A DNA stretch of 37,731 nt from Microcaldota archaeon. Its GTDB lineage: Archaea; Micrarchaeota; Micrarchaeia; Micrarchaeales; Micrarchaeaceae. Positions 8,214-15,675 of the stretch are shown in pieces. The position numbers and the translations under genes are program-made. The stretch is from positions 3,247-40,977 of the forward strand of contig JAJYXL010000017.1 of NCBI GenBank assembly GCA_021801785.1, read 5' to 3'. The notes below the pieces were generated by a model. The model ran no database searches and was not told the DNA's origin. It saw only the letters and a program-made list of their open reading frames with translations. Position 1 is the first letter of the stretch. Each line of letters opens with the position of its first letter.

Positions 8214-9826
8214 TAGCCAATCCATTTATGTATTCTATTCTGGGATTCGTAAGCTCCATATTCGTAGATACGGCATTCTCATGGGCGAGAATGTTTATCG
8301 CGCTAGGTATATCAGTTATAATCTCAATAGCTGTTGGCATATGGGCTGCCACATCCCGGAGGGCAGAGGCGATAATACTGCCCATCGTGGATGTATTGCA
8401 GACGCTCCCGATACTCGCATTCTTCCCTGTGGTGATATATGTTGTCGTAGTCACACTCCCTGGATATATTGGGATAAACGCCGCCGTAATATTCCTTATA
8501 GTGACCAGCATGATATGGAATATAATCTTCGGAGTCTATGAATCGATCAAGACGCTCCCATCAAGCTTCATAGAGATGTCAAAGATATACGGGATGGGGG
8601 GATTCGACAGGGTAACGAAGATATACATTCCAGCGTCATCTTCAAGGATTGTTGGACAGTCCATACTCTCATGGTCTATCGGACTCTTCTACCTTGTCAC
8701 GAGCGAGATATTCTCCACAGGCAGCTCCATATATAGCGTAAAGTATGGCATAGGCGTGGCACTGCTGAATCTGGGTCTCTCGAACAATCTATTCAACTAT
8801 CTTATCGCCATACTCATATTCATAGGGTTTGTCATCGCAACGAGGTTCCTCTTCTTTATGCCTCTGGAGAAGCGTTTCAACTTCAACAGCAAGGGGGAGA
8901 ATAAGCGAGGCGGATTTGTCAATGCACTGATCAATAATCCGATACCTAAGGCTTTCAAATATGTGATAGAGAGCGGTGCACGGAGCATACATGTAGAGAG
9001 GCGGGAGCTCCTGACAAACCCCGTAGGCTCGTACAGGGAGCCGAGAGTCCAACCATCCGGAGTGAATAGGCTCAGACGGCTCGCGGGGCGATACGCATAC
9101 TACTCTGCCGTAATCATAATTCTAGCGATCGCATTAGCGCTTCTCATAACAGAGCCCACCATACGCTCCTACGAATCGCTGGTCCTGCTCTCGCTTGCCG
9201 CCTCTTTTGTGAGGGTATGGGTCGCCTTTCTCTTAGTTCTGGCGGTCTCCATATTTATCAGCATATATATCGTCTTCAAGTCGAAGAGCATATCCAAATA
9301 CATGCTCCTATTCCAGATCCTATCCTCTATCCCGGCCACTATAATACTACCTCTAATAATAAGGGGATTTATCGGATTTCCGTACCATGCCGAGGCGGTT
9401 GCATTCGTGGTATTCGCTATAAGCGGTATATGGTACCTGATATTCAGCATAATCGCGACAGGGAGGGCTCTGCCGGCATACATTAACGATATAGTGAAGG
9501 TGTTCCACGTGAATAAGGGAGATGCGCGCAGCAAGATATACATAAAAGCGCTAATGCCGGGGATAATAACCGGCGGGATAACCGCAATTGCGGCAGAGTG
9601 GAATGCCAGCATAGTCGCGGAGATGTTTACAACTACCGCTATAGGGAGCGGTCAGGTTCTGACGAGCGTAAAGATAGGTATAGGCAAACTGCTGGACGTA
9701 TCCCTCGCAAATGGCAATGTGACCTTAATGGTCATAGCGCTCATCAACCTCACCGTAATGATAATAATAATAAATAAGTTCTTATGGAGAAAGGCATATA
9801 AAAATACGGAGAAGATCTATTGGTAA
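8183..9826 (+). CDS. ABC transporter permease, two fused NitT/TauT-type membrane domains
   Basis: Reading frame is open from a GTG at 8135; the GTG at 8183 is preferred because residues before it overlap the upstream gene and look unlike a membrane protein, but the start is unsure. About 547 residues with two halves of roughly six membrane segments each. Each half has an EAA-like cytoplasmic loop contacting the ATPase (EMSKIYGMGGFDRVTKIYIP in the first; KVFHVNKGDARSKIYIKAL in the second). This matches BPD_transp_1 permeases of nitrate/sulfonate/taurine importers, with both subunits of the usual dimer in one chain. A hydrophilic linker lies near residues 250-300. No substrate-binding protein gene is in the window, so the substrate is unknown. 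Confidence 0.85.
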   Translation: MEAGKQFKWLIANPFMYSILGFVSSIFVDTAFSWARMFIALGISVIISIAVGIWAATSRRAEAIILPIVDVLQTLPILAFFPVVIYVVVVTLPGYIGINAAVIFLIVTSMIWNIIFGVYESIKTLPSSFIEMSKIYGMGGFDRVTKIYIPASSSRIVGQSILSWSIGLFYLVTSEIFSTGSSIYSVKYGIGVALLNLGLSNNLFNYLIAILIFIGFVIATRFLFFMPLEKRFNFNSKGENKRGGFVNALINNPIPKAFKYVIESGARSIHVERRELLTNPVGSYREPRVQPSGVNRLRRLAGRYAYYSAVIIILAIALALLITEPTIRSYESLVLLSLAASFVRVWVAFLLVLAVSIFISIYIVFKSKSISKYMLLFQILSSIPATIILPLIIRGFIGFPYHAEAVAFVVFAISGIWYLIFSIIATGRALPAYINDIVKVFHVNKGDARSKIYIKALMPGIITGGITAIAAEWNASIVAEMFTTTAIGSGQVLTSVKIGIGKLLDVSLANGNVTLMVIALINLTVMIIIINKFLWRKAYKNTEKIYW

Positions 9827-9831
9827 TAGAT

Positions 9832-10572
9832 ATGGCAGGGATAGATGTAGATGGTATAAGCTTCTCTTATGAGAAGAGGGAGATACTGGAAGATATAAGC
9901 TTCTCCGCCAAAGACGGGAATTTCCTCTCGATAATAGGTCCATCCGGATGCGGAAAGAGCACAATACTTCGCATAATTGCCGGGCTTCTAAAGCCAAACA
10001 GCGGGCAGATACTATATAGCGGTAAGAGTTACGCAGCTGCGCAACCGAAGATATCGTTCGTATTCCAGGAATTCGCACTCCTCCCCTGGCTGACAAATCT
10101 GGAGAACGTTCTCATCGGCCTATCCGCATCTGAAATGACCGAAGGGGAGAAGCGCGGCAAGGCGGAGCGATATCTTAATACCTTCGGCCTCTCAAATTTT
10201 GCCGACTTCTACCCGAACTCGTTGAGTGGGGGAATGAAGCAGCGAGTCGGGTTGGCCAGGGCTGTTGTGTCCGAGCCGGACATACTTCTCATGGACGAGC
10301 CGTTCAGCTCACTAGATTTTCTAACAGCCAGTGCGCTTAGGGCGAATGTAAGGGAGATGCTAAACGATAAATCCATACCTGTAAGCCTGGTTATAATGGT
10401 AACTCACAATGTGGAGGAGGCGGTAGAGCTCTCAAACAGCATAGTCGTCCTATCGGAGTCGCCTGCAAAGGTGAGGAGCATAGTGGATGTGGATCTCCCG
10501 TTCCCAAGGGTAAAGAGCAGCGCGAAATTCAGGAAGAGTGTAGACGCGATATACTCGCTGCTGACAAGTTAA
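9832..10572 (+). CDS. ABC transporter ATP-binding protein (NitT/TauT type)
   Basis: About 246 residues. Walker A GPSGCGKST, Q-loop in FVFQEFALLPWL, signature LSGGMKQRVGLARA, Walker B ILLMDEPFSSLD and the switch His in MVTHNVEEAV are all present. The FALLPWLTNLENV stretch is typical of the SsuB/TauB/NrtD group. The ATG at 9832 is 5 nt past the permease stop; a TTG at 9820 would overlap it. It lacks the C-terminal AAA-associated domain, which is the separate gene at 7725-8213. Drives uptake through the adjoining permease. Confidence 0.9.
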   Translation: MAGIDVDGISFSYEKREILEDISFSAKDGNFLSIIGPSGCGKSTILRIIAGLLKPNSGQILYSGKSYAAAQPKISFVFQEFALLPWLTNLENVLIGLSASEMTEGEKRGKAERYLNTFGLSNFADFYPNSLSGGMKQRVGLARAVVSEPDILLMDEPFSSLDFLTASALRANVREMLNDKSIPVSLVIMVTHNVEEAVELSNSIVVLSESPAKVRSIVDVDLPFPRVKSSAKFRKSVDAIYSLLTS

Positions 10573-10628
10573 CCAGAATGCAATTCTACTCACAATTCTG
10601 ACTCCGATAGGCCTGCTCTCCGAGGTGC

Positions 10629-11141
10629 CTACCTTCTCAACATCTGCGAGCCGTTCCTCTCAACCTGCCTAACTCTCTCTGTCGCAAGTCTCTTAAGTCT
10701 CGGGGAGCCATTGGCAATTATATAATCTAGCGTGCCTCTATCGGTTCTGTCGTTGTATATAACATCTATCTTTGCAGAATTTGAGTACACATTATCATTC
10801 CCGCGAGCTATCCTGTCCAGAATCGAGCTCCTAGTATTCGTGTTTCTGGCAATCGCCTCTATAGCATCAACATAGCTCCTGCGTTTCGCCTTCTCGAACA
10901 CTATATCGATGGTGTGTTGGTTATCTGTCATTATTCCCGCCTTCCATAGGGTATCGTGGTCAACATCTTTAGAGAATACTATCTCCTTAAGCTTAAGCTC
11001 GAACTCAGCCCTGCTCTCAAAATCGCGCATTACCATAAGAGCATCCATCTCCTTGGCCGTATCGCGTTCCTTAACATCCGCAACTGTCGGACGCCTTATA
11101 TGGAAACCAAACCTGTGGCGGTGTTCAATCGCTGTGTTCAT
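10629..11141 (-). CDS. LRV-like repeat protein, array member 1 (divergent)
   Basis: 170 residues, cytoplasmic, no membrane segment. Function unrecognised. Repeat-like units occur near residues 90-160: IARNTNTRSSILDRIA, then VIYNDRTDRGTLDYII, then RLKRLATERV. These have the shape of variant leucine-rich (LRV) repeats, where a unit has Asn-x-x-Thr, then TL and a small-residue helix. It ends QMLRR, echoing the MLR-type tail of the other array members. It is the most divergent of the six: its N-terminal block lacks the clear DI.KLR motif of the others. It has its own TATA box about 37 nt before the ATG, with TTTATAAA instead of the usual core. Confidence 0.65.
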   Translation of the reverse strand: MNTAIEHRHRFGFHIRRPTVADVKERDTAKEMDALMVMRDFESRAEFELKLKEIVFSKDVDHDTLWKAGIMTDNQHTIDIVFEKAKRRSYVDAIEAIARNTNTRSSILDRIARGNDNVYSNSAKIDVIYNDRTDRGTLDYIIANGSPRLKRLATERVRQVERNGSQMLRR

Positions 11142-11173
11142 AAAATCCTTCCAATAAGTTACATTACAAACGT

Positions 11174-11181
11174 TTTATAAA
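11174..11181 (-). promoter_or_regulatory. TATA box of array member 1
   Basis: TTTATAAA on the minus strand, about 37 nt before the ATG at 11141. It lacks the full TATAAATATCT core of the other members. Confidence 0.55.
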
Positions 11182-11676
11182 TCATACTCTGAGCATAAAG
11201 GTGACTGCTTCAGATCTGCTCTTCCCCTCCTCCACCGCAAGCTCTCTCACATTACTGTATATGCTATTCTCGGCTAGGTAATTTATGGTCAGTAGAGGTG
11301 CATTCGAATTCTCTATTATCTCGCACTGCATAATTGTGTCTATCATATCATCTATCCCGTTCCTGACCGAACCTACTGCTAGGGTGTTCAATGTGCTCGG
11401 TTTGGCGCTCTCGTTTCTAGCTACGTTTAGCTTTGCCGAAATTATCTGATTAATCACAATTCTGCCAGCCTTCGAATCCTCGAAATCCTCATCTCTGATC
11501 CTAGCTATCACATCCAGCGCCGAATCGTTATCGGACTTTGAAAACTCATAAATCTCTCTAAGTATCTGTCTTGCATCATCCTCGCTAGACACCCCCTTCA
11601 GCTTCTCGATATCCCCACTAAGCTTAATCGCCTCTGCCGATCTCTTATCACTATTATCTCTCTTCTTTGTATCCAT
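11182..11676 (-). CDS. LRV-like repeat protein, array member 2
   Basis: 164 residues from the ATG at 11676 (MDTKKRDNS); the longer frame to 11718 would read through the TATA box and is rejected. Shared family layout: a charged N-terminus, a helical block (AIKLSGDIEKLKG ... ILREIYEFSKSDNDSALDVIARI), a first repeat unit (NVARNESAKPSTLNTLAVGSV), a second (ENSNAPLLTINYLAENSIYSNVREL) and the tail FMLRV. No catalytic motif, membrane segment or metal-binding cluster is seen. LRV-like repeats suggest a curved helical scaffold binding protein or nucleic acid; this is inference. It has its own promoter. Confidence 0.7.
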   Translation of the reverse strand: MDTKKRDNSDKRSAEAIKLSGDIEKLKGVSSEDDARQILREIYEFSKSDNDSALDVIARIRDEDFEDSKAGRIVINQIISAKLNVARNESAKPSTLNTLAVGSVRNGIDDMIDTIMQCEIIENSNAPLLTINYLAENSIYSNVRELAVEEGKSRSEAVTFMLRV

Positions 11677-11704
11677 TACAATCACAATATAGTATGCGCA
11701 TTTG

Positions 11705-11716
11705 AGATATTTATAC
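11705..11716 (-). promoter_or_regulatory. TATA box of array member 2
   Basis: GTATAAATATCT on the minus strand, about 34 nt before the ATG at 11676. Confidence 0.65.
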
Positions 11717-11800
11717 ATTTAGAAATACCCTCCGATTCGATCTGAATATATACGGGTTTCTGCACGGTCTGTATACTGCCTAAGTGCTATTATATTATAC

Positions 11801-11902
11801 CTACAGCCTGACCAATCTGCGCACTCCTAACCGCTCAGGAACTCCCTCCAGTACAATATCATTTATGATAAATAATAGCAACTCTGGAAAAGCCAACGAC
11901 AT
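11801..11902 (-). pseudogene. Remnant of a second phosphatase C-terminus (33-codon fragment)
   Basis: Minus-strand frame ATG 11902 to TAG 11801 gives LLLFIINDIVLEGVPERLG near its middle. The histidine phosphatase at 14598-15344 ends in PLINDIVIERIPERF, the same motif (INDIV-E--PER). The fragment sits between array members 2 and 3 and has no phosphatase catalytic part, so it looks like what is left after a duplication that once included the phosphatase. It could be a real mini-protein, but no TATA box or Shine-Dalgarno is evident. Confidence 0.55.
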
Positions 11903-11925
11903 TTAGTTGCCGGGGATGTCACAAT

Positions 11926-12489
11926 TTACTCCTTTCTTCTCAACATAACTTTGTAAGAGGAACTATTATTCTCCAGATCCTTATGTATGGCCTCCAATTT
12001 CATAGTAAACATAACCTCTGCAATTTCTAACACATCATGGTATTGGCTATTATTTCTAAGATAGTCCAGGGTCGTTAGTGGGGTATTGGGGTTAACCGCT
12101 ATTGTACTCTGTATAAGCGGATCCATCTTATCTATACCGCTAGTAACAGAGCTCTTAGCAAGGAGGCCTAGCGTGTGGGGTGTTGTAGCTCTATTAGAAG
12201 CTACCCAAACCTTCGCAGATAATAGATATTTCGGTACTCTCTGGCGCCACACATTCTCCCTATCGGGGTCTACAAAGTCCCTAACATTAATTTTGGCTAT
12301 CGATTCGAGTGCGAGCTCATTATCCGAAGAGGCTAGCCTATTTATGCGCCTTAATATTTGCCACGCCTCTTTTTTACTGGCAGGAGCCCTTAACTTTTCA
12401 ATATCACTTTTAAGTGCATCGGCTTCGGATATCCTCCTACCACATATGTTCATAAGGGTGCTTCTTCTGTTATTCTTAGTCGTCTTCAT
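11926..12489 (-). CDS. LRV-like repeat protein, array member 3
   Basis: 187 residues from the ATG at 12489, which lies about 32 nt after its TATA box; the frame is open further up to 12582 but that part would precede the promoter. Layout as in member 2: SEADALKSDIEKLRAP, ILRRINRLASSDNELALESIAKI, then VASNRATTPHTLGLLAKSSV and VNPNTPLTTLDYLRNNSQY, tail MLRRKE. The second unit is the closest of the array to the LRV consensus (NPNTP..TL..L). It carries an extra helical segment before the tail (MKLEAIHKDLENN). Function unknown; lies 34 bp from the next member's stop and is transcribed separately. Confidence 0.72.
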   Translation of the reverse strand: MKTTKNNRRSTLMNICGRRISEADALKSDIEKLRAPASKKEAWQILRRINRLASSDNELALESIAKINVRDFVDPDRENVWRQRVPKYLLSAKVWVASNRATTPHTLGLLAKSSVTSGIDKMDPLIQSTIAVNPNTPLTTLDYLRNNSQYHDVLEIAEVMFTMKLEAIHKDLENNSSSYKVMLRRKE

Positions 12490-12514
12490 AGTAACCACAT
12501 TACAAGGTCTTTTT

Positions 12515-12527
12515 AGATATTTATAAT
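12515..12527 (-). promoter_or_regulatory. TATA box of array member 3
   Basis: ATTATAAATATCT on the minus strand, about 32 nt before the ATG at 12489. Confidence 0.65.
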
Positions 12528-12616
12528 TTCTGGAAAAAGGGGATGTTATATCCTCTGAGATAGGGTATATAGAGAGAACCATCTTAATCGCATGGCCCCT
12601 CCGGTATTAAACATCT

Positions 12617-13249
12617 CTACCTATTCCTCAAAAAGCTACCCCACATCTCTCTTAATGACTCATTCTCTCTAAACTCTCTATATCTGGATCTAAGTCTCTC
12701 ATCAGCATCCTCTCTCACAGCATCATATCTGCTGCCCTTTGCTATATAAGCTATGGCATCAGCCGGTGTATTCGGATTATCTATTATTTTGCGCTGAAGG
12801 GTAGTGTCTATCCCCTCATCCACTCCGGCCATTAGAGACCGTGTAGCAAGGTTTCTTAAGGTATCGCTACTCGTAGACCTGTTCGACGCTACACATCCCC
12901 TTACGGATAATATCTGGCATACAATCATCTGGCAAACCCTGCCCTCTCTGCCCAGAGAATTGGTGTCATAAAATACAAAATCTGATAGTATATTGTCGTT
13001 CCTCCTAAAAATACCCCTCCTCCTCGAAGTCATAATCTCTAAAGGATCGATCCTGGCTAATACATCCAGCGCTATCCTATTATCTGACTTTGATATCTCA
13101 TACATACTACCCAGTATCCTCTGTATCTCATCCTGGTCTCTAGAGGTTCTCAGCTTTTGAATATCCTTAATAAGCGCATCAGCCTCTGCCCTCTTCCTTA
13201 CAATGTCCTCATCAGACTTTCTAGTATGTATATTATTGATTCTCTTCAT
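12617..13249 (-). CDS. LRV-like repeat protein, array member 4
   Basis: 210 residues from ATG 13249, the longest member. Same layout: ADALIKDIQKLRTS, ILGSMYEISKSDNRIALDVLARI, a 40-residue insertion (MTSRRRGIFRRNDN onward), then CVASNRSTSSDTLRNLATRS, IDNPNTPADAIAYIAKGSRY and the tail SFLRNR. The insertion contains two of the few Cys residues (VCQMIVCQIL) but no obvious metal site. No known domain recognised beyond the LRV-like repeats. Its TATA core TATAAATATCT is identical to that of members 2, 3 and 6. Confidence 0.72.
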   Translation of the reverse strand: MKRINNIHTRKSDEDIVRKRAEADALIKDIQKLRTSRDQDEIQRILGSMYEISKSDNRIALDVLARIDPLEIMTSRRRGIFRRNDNILSDFVFYDTNSLGREGRVCQMIVCQILSVRGCVASNRSTSSDTLRNLATRSLMAGVDEGIDTTLQRKIIDNPNTPADAIAYIAKGSRYDAVREDADERLRSRYREFRENESLREMWGSFLRNR

Positions 13250-13277
13250 AAAGATCACAATATAATGTGGGCATCCC

Positions 13278-13289
13278 AGATATTTATAC
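13278..13289 (-). promoter_or_regulatory. TATA box of array member 4
   Basis: GTATAAATATCT on the minus strand, about 35 nt before the ATG at 13249. Confidence 0.65.
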
Positions 13290-13384
13290 GTTATTAATGC
13301 CTAATTAGCGGGATATGAGCAACAAACTATTAAAAAAGAGAGCACATCTCTCTAAAGATATGCACCGCAAAGACCAATATTCAC

Positions 13385-13867
13385 CTAATTTCTTAACATA
13401 TCGCTGATCTCCGTATCATTTGTGGCTCTATCCATAAATATATCATTAGCCAACTCCCTAATGTCGCTGTATTTGCTATTATTCTCAAGATAGTGCAATG
13501 TCACTACAGAGGTATTCTTGTTACGTATTATCGCTTGCTGTATTGAGCGGGTGGGTACAGACAGATCCCAATTCTTAACCGAATCCTTAGCAAGGACATG
13601 GAGAGTCTCCTCTCTTGTATGCCTGTTTGATGCAACGCAAATCTTTACTAAGAAAACCCCATCCTTAGATCTCAAATTCAGGTCCTTAACGTTGATCTTA
13701 GCTAAATCGTCAAGTGCGATCTCGTTGTTAGAAATTGACATCTCCTCCATACGCCCTAATATTTTAGAGATCTCATCCCCGTTATTAGACTCTCTAAGTC
13801 TCCTAATATCCCTTCTAAGTGCATCCACTTTCGATACCCCGGAGCTGTTAATTATAGTTATATCCAT
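13385..13867 (-). CDS. LRV-like repeat protein, array member 5
   Basis: 160 residues from ATG 13867 (MDITIINSSG), chosen because the TATA box at 13893-13904 lies just upstream and the longer frame to 13963 overlaps it. Contains VDALRRDIRRLRES, ILGRMEEMSISNNEIALDDLAKI, CVASNRHTREETLHVLAKDSV, IIRNKNTSVVTLHYLENNSKY and tail DMLRN. It is the shortest version of the common design, with little between the helical block and the repeats. Function unknown. Confidence 0.72.
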   Translation of the reverse strand: MDITIINSSGVSKVDALRRDIRRLRESNNGDEISKILGRMEEMSISNNEIALDDLAKINVKDLNLRSKDGVFLVKICVASNRHTREETLHVLAKDSVKNWDLSVPTRSIQQAIIRNKNTSVVTLHYLENNSKYSDIRELANDIFMDRATNDTEISDMLRN

Positions 13868-13892
13868 ATACCCAAACTGAGCTAAACATTCT

Positions 13893-13904
13893 AGGTATTT
13901 ATAA
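13893..13904 (-). promoter_or_regulatory. TATA box of array member 5
   Basis: TTATAAATACCT on the minus strand, about 32 nt before the ATG at 13867. Confidence 0.65.
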
Positions 13905-13978
13905 GTTGTGTCTATGTTTGTAGATAGTGTAATGACTAATCGGTGTCGAGAAGATAAGGGCACATGATCGCCAAAGGC

Positions 13979-14491
13979 CTACCTCCTCAACCTATCAGAG
14001 AGCCTCTTGTTAATCTCATTGTCCATCTTTGCCACGAGCTTTCTATAAGCCGAATTTCTAATATACTGGTCAAAACCCCTATCGGCAAGAAGATTTAATG
14101 CCGGAATAGGCGTCCTCTTATTATATACTATCTCTATCTCTATATCTCTGTCTAACCCTCTATGCCTCCCGTACATTACAGAGCGCTTTGCAAGCATCTC
14201 TAATGTATCAGACCTTGTATGTCTGTTTGCTGCCACCAATAAATTAATTGAAGGTATATAGCCATCTCTCTTACCCTGTTCAACGCCTATGGATGAGAAC
14301 GATTCAATAACTCTCTCAACATCGCTAAGCACCAATTCATGCAATGCGATATCATTATCCGACCTTGCCACGCTCGCTATCCGCCTTAATATTATATATC
14401 TCTCATCCCAGTCATTCGACTCCATCATCCTCTTAATATCTGCCTTAAGCGTATCCACCTCAGAAAGCCTGTCGTCTCTAGTAATATGCAT
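13979..14491 (-). CDS. LRV-like repeat protein, array member 6
   Basis: 170 residues from ATG 14491 (MHITRDDR); an in-frame ATG at 14497 adds two residues, but 14491 reproduces the roughly 34-nt TATA-to-start spacing of the other members. Contains VDTLKADIKRMMES, ILRRIASVARSDNDIALHELV, LVAANRHTRSDTLEMLAKRSV, IVYNKRTPIPALNLLADRG and tail SDRLRR. First-transcribed side of the array, next to the histidine phosphatase. Function unknown. Confidence 0.72.
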   Translation of the reverse strand: MHITRDDRLSEVDTLKADIKRMMESNDWDERYIILRRIASVARSDNDIALHELVLSDVERVIESFSSIGVEQGKRDGYIPSINLLVAANRHTRSDTLEMLAKRSVMYGRHRGLDRDIEIEIVYNKRTPIPALNLLADRGFDQYIRNSAYRKLVAKMDNEINKRLSDRLRR

Positions 14492-14518
14492 AACCATCAG
14501 GAATCGGATTGGGATTTT

Positions 14519-14530
14519 AGATATTTATAG
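14519..14530 (-). promoter_or_regulatory. TATA box of array member 6
   Basis: CTATAAATATCT on the minus strand, about 34 nt before the ATG at 14491. Confidence 0.65.
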
Positions 14531-14597
14531 ATTGGTAGGGCCTACGTACCAGCCAGATACCATCTCCGCTTACGAGTGGTGCACAGCACCAAAGTAA

Positions 14598-15344
14598 TTA
14601 AGAAACAGTAAGGCTAACATTCCTAAATCGCTCCGGAATTCTCTCAATCACAATATCGTTTATTAATGGGATGCCGCACATAAGCACCTTATACCTATTA
14701 TCGCATTTATGCGATACTGCGGAGTGTATATCTCTCTCGCGATCATCGCTATCGAAAGTCACTACCTCATAGGTGCTTATCCTCTTCTCTATAACCGTAA
14801 TATTCGCATTGTAGACACGCAACCCAAATCCCGATATCTCGTCCAGTCCGAGCAGCTTCAGTACAGGGGCTCTTATCGTATCGCCGTGTGTTACCCCGAC
14901 AACGACAGATTCCTCCCTCACCCCGTCCATAAAGCTCTCTACCCTCTTGTAAATATTATCGAAGCTCTCCATACCCTTCTCCCTCTCAAATCTCCACGTG
15001 TATTTATCAACCACGCTCCCATCGAGCTTGCCGAAGTCGCGTTCATTAAGCCTACTCTCTATAGACAGGTTCTTACCGACCTCTCTCGCTATTATCTCCG
15101 CAGTCTGCCTGGCTCTCAGCAGCGGGCTTGATACTACCTCATCAACCCTTATCTTGAGCAGCTCCTTCGCAATGAACTCTGCCTGTCTGACGCCAAAAGC
15201 CGTAAGTGGAAGCTCATTCTGGTCTCTTGAGAGCACACCGGATAGATTCCCCTCGCTCTGCCCATGCCTGACAAGTAATATTAGAGAGCCGCTCTCCCTT
15301 ATCTTCCTCTCCTCTCTCTCCTTATCGTCAATCCGCTTTATCAT
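14598..15344 (-). CDS. Histidine phosphatase (phosphoglycerate mutase superfamily)
   Basis: 248 residues. The catalytic motif LVRHGQSEGN (RHG near residues 26-28) and the second histidine in VGVTHGDTIR, with ELPLTAFGVRQAE and SSPLLRARQTAE between them, define a PhoE/cofactor-independent-looking histidine phosphatase. Catalytic His acts as phospho-acceptor. Substrate cannot be inferred; such proteins range from sugar phosphatases to alpha-ribazole phosphatases. An extra C-terminal region of about 60 residues follows, ending in INDIVIERIPER, a motif that also survives as a stray fragment at 11801-11902. The start ATG has an AT-rich TATA-like element about 35 nt upstream. Confidence 0.85.
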   Translation of the reverse strand: MIKRIDDKEREERKIRESGSLILLVRHGQSEGNLSGVLSRDQNELPLTAFGVRQAEFIAKELLKIRVDEVVSSPLLRARQTAEIIAREVGKNLSIESRLNERDFGKLDGSVVDKYTWRFEREKGMESFDNIYKRVESFMDGVREESVVVGVTHGDTIRAPVLKLLGLDEISGFGLRVYNANITVIEKRISTYEVVTFDSDDRERDIHSAVSHKCDNRYKVLMCGIPLINDIVIERIPERFRNVSLTVS

Positions 15345-15374
15345 AAAAAATACCTCTAATCCTTCCCTCTCATG

Positions 15375-15383
15375 ATATATAAA
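15375..15383 (+). promoter_or_regulatory. TATA element between phosphatase and candidate RNA
   Basis: ATATATAAA on the plus strand would start transcription near 15402, exactly where the candidate structured RNA begins. Read on the minus strand (TTTATATAT) it is also placed for the phosphatase, so it may serve both. Confidence 0.5.
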
Positions 15384-15404
15384 TTTTATCGGATTGTATT
15401 ATTA

Positions 15405-15497
15405 CCGAGGCGTAGCCAGGAAGATACTGCCAGAGAAGACCGGGCCGTATCAAGCGTATTCTACTGGCATGGCATCTTGGCAGATCCGCCCAGCAGA
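15405..15497 (+). ncRNA. Candidate structured RNA (long imperfect hairpin)
   Basis: About 90 nt fold into one hairpin: GGCG (15409-15412) with CGCC (15487-15490), GCC with GGC, AAGAT with ATCTT, TGCCAG with CTGGCA, then AGAA with TTCT, about 22 pairs with small internal loops and an apical loop of about 20 nt. A TATA element lies some 25 nt upstream and another (for 23S) begins right after it. The overall form recalls a single-hairpin archaeal H/ACA guide with AGA as an ANA-like box after the stem, but no kink-turn was confirmed. No tRNA, 5S or SRP signature fits. Confidence 0.4.
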
Positions 15498-15510
15498 AAT
15501 ATATATAAAC
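15498..15510 (+). promoter_or_regulatory. Promoter of the 23S rRNA gene
   Basis: AATATATATAAAC is a strong box A; start of transcription would be near 15529, giving a leader of about 145 nt before mature 23S. The leader contains a small hairpin (ATCTC/GAGAT, 15632-15650). Confidence 0.6.
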
Positions 15511-15657
15511 CTTTCAGAGCATACATTATCACTGGTGTCTCTATGTTGTCCTAATCAGTATAGGCAATGCGTATTCGAGAGCACATCGCTTTGTGAAAAT
15601 ACATCTATTAGATAGGGGCATCTTTTTGTGATATCTCATGCTTTGAGATTGATTTGA

Positions 15658-15675
15658 GGAGAAGGTATTCTGTAC
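15658..15675 (+). other. 5' arm of the 23S processing stem
   Basis: GGAGAAGGTATTCTGTAC pairs with GTACAGATACCTTCTCC at 18510-18526 (17 pairs, one bulged T). It brackets the 23S and should be the pre-rRNA stem recognised during maturation. Confidence 0.8.

Noticed and set aside
10629..14530. TATAAATATCT box as a private regulatory motif of the LRV-like array
   Set aside because: The same core stands before thpR and close variants before rpoD and the radical SAM gene, so it is the general promoter of this genome.
15405..15497. 5S rRNA, SRP RNA or intron-bearing tRNA before 23S
   Set aside because: No 5S or SRP helix-8 signature and no T-arm or acceptor stem could be found.
15372..15554. 60-codon frame across the gap before 23S
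   Set aside because: It runs through the candidate RNA hairpin and the 23S promoter, has odd composition and no ribosome binding site.
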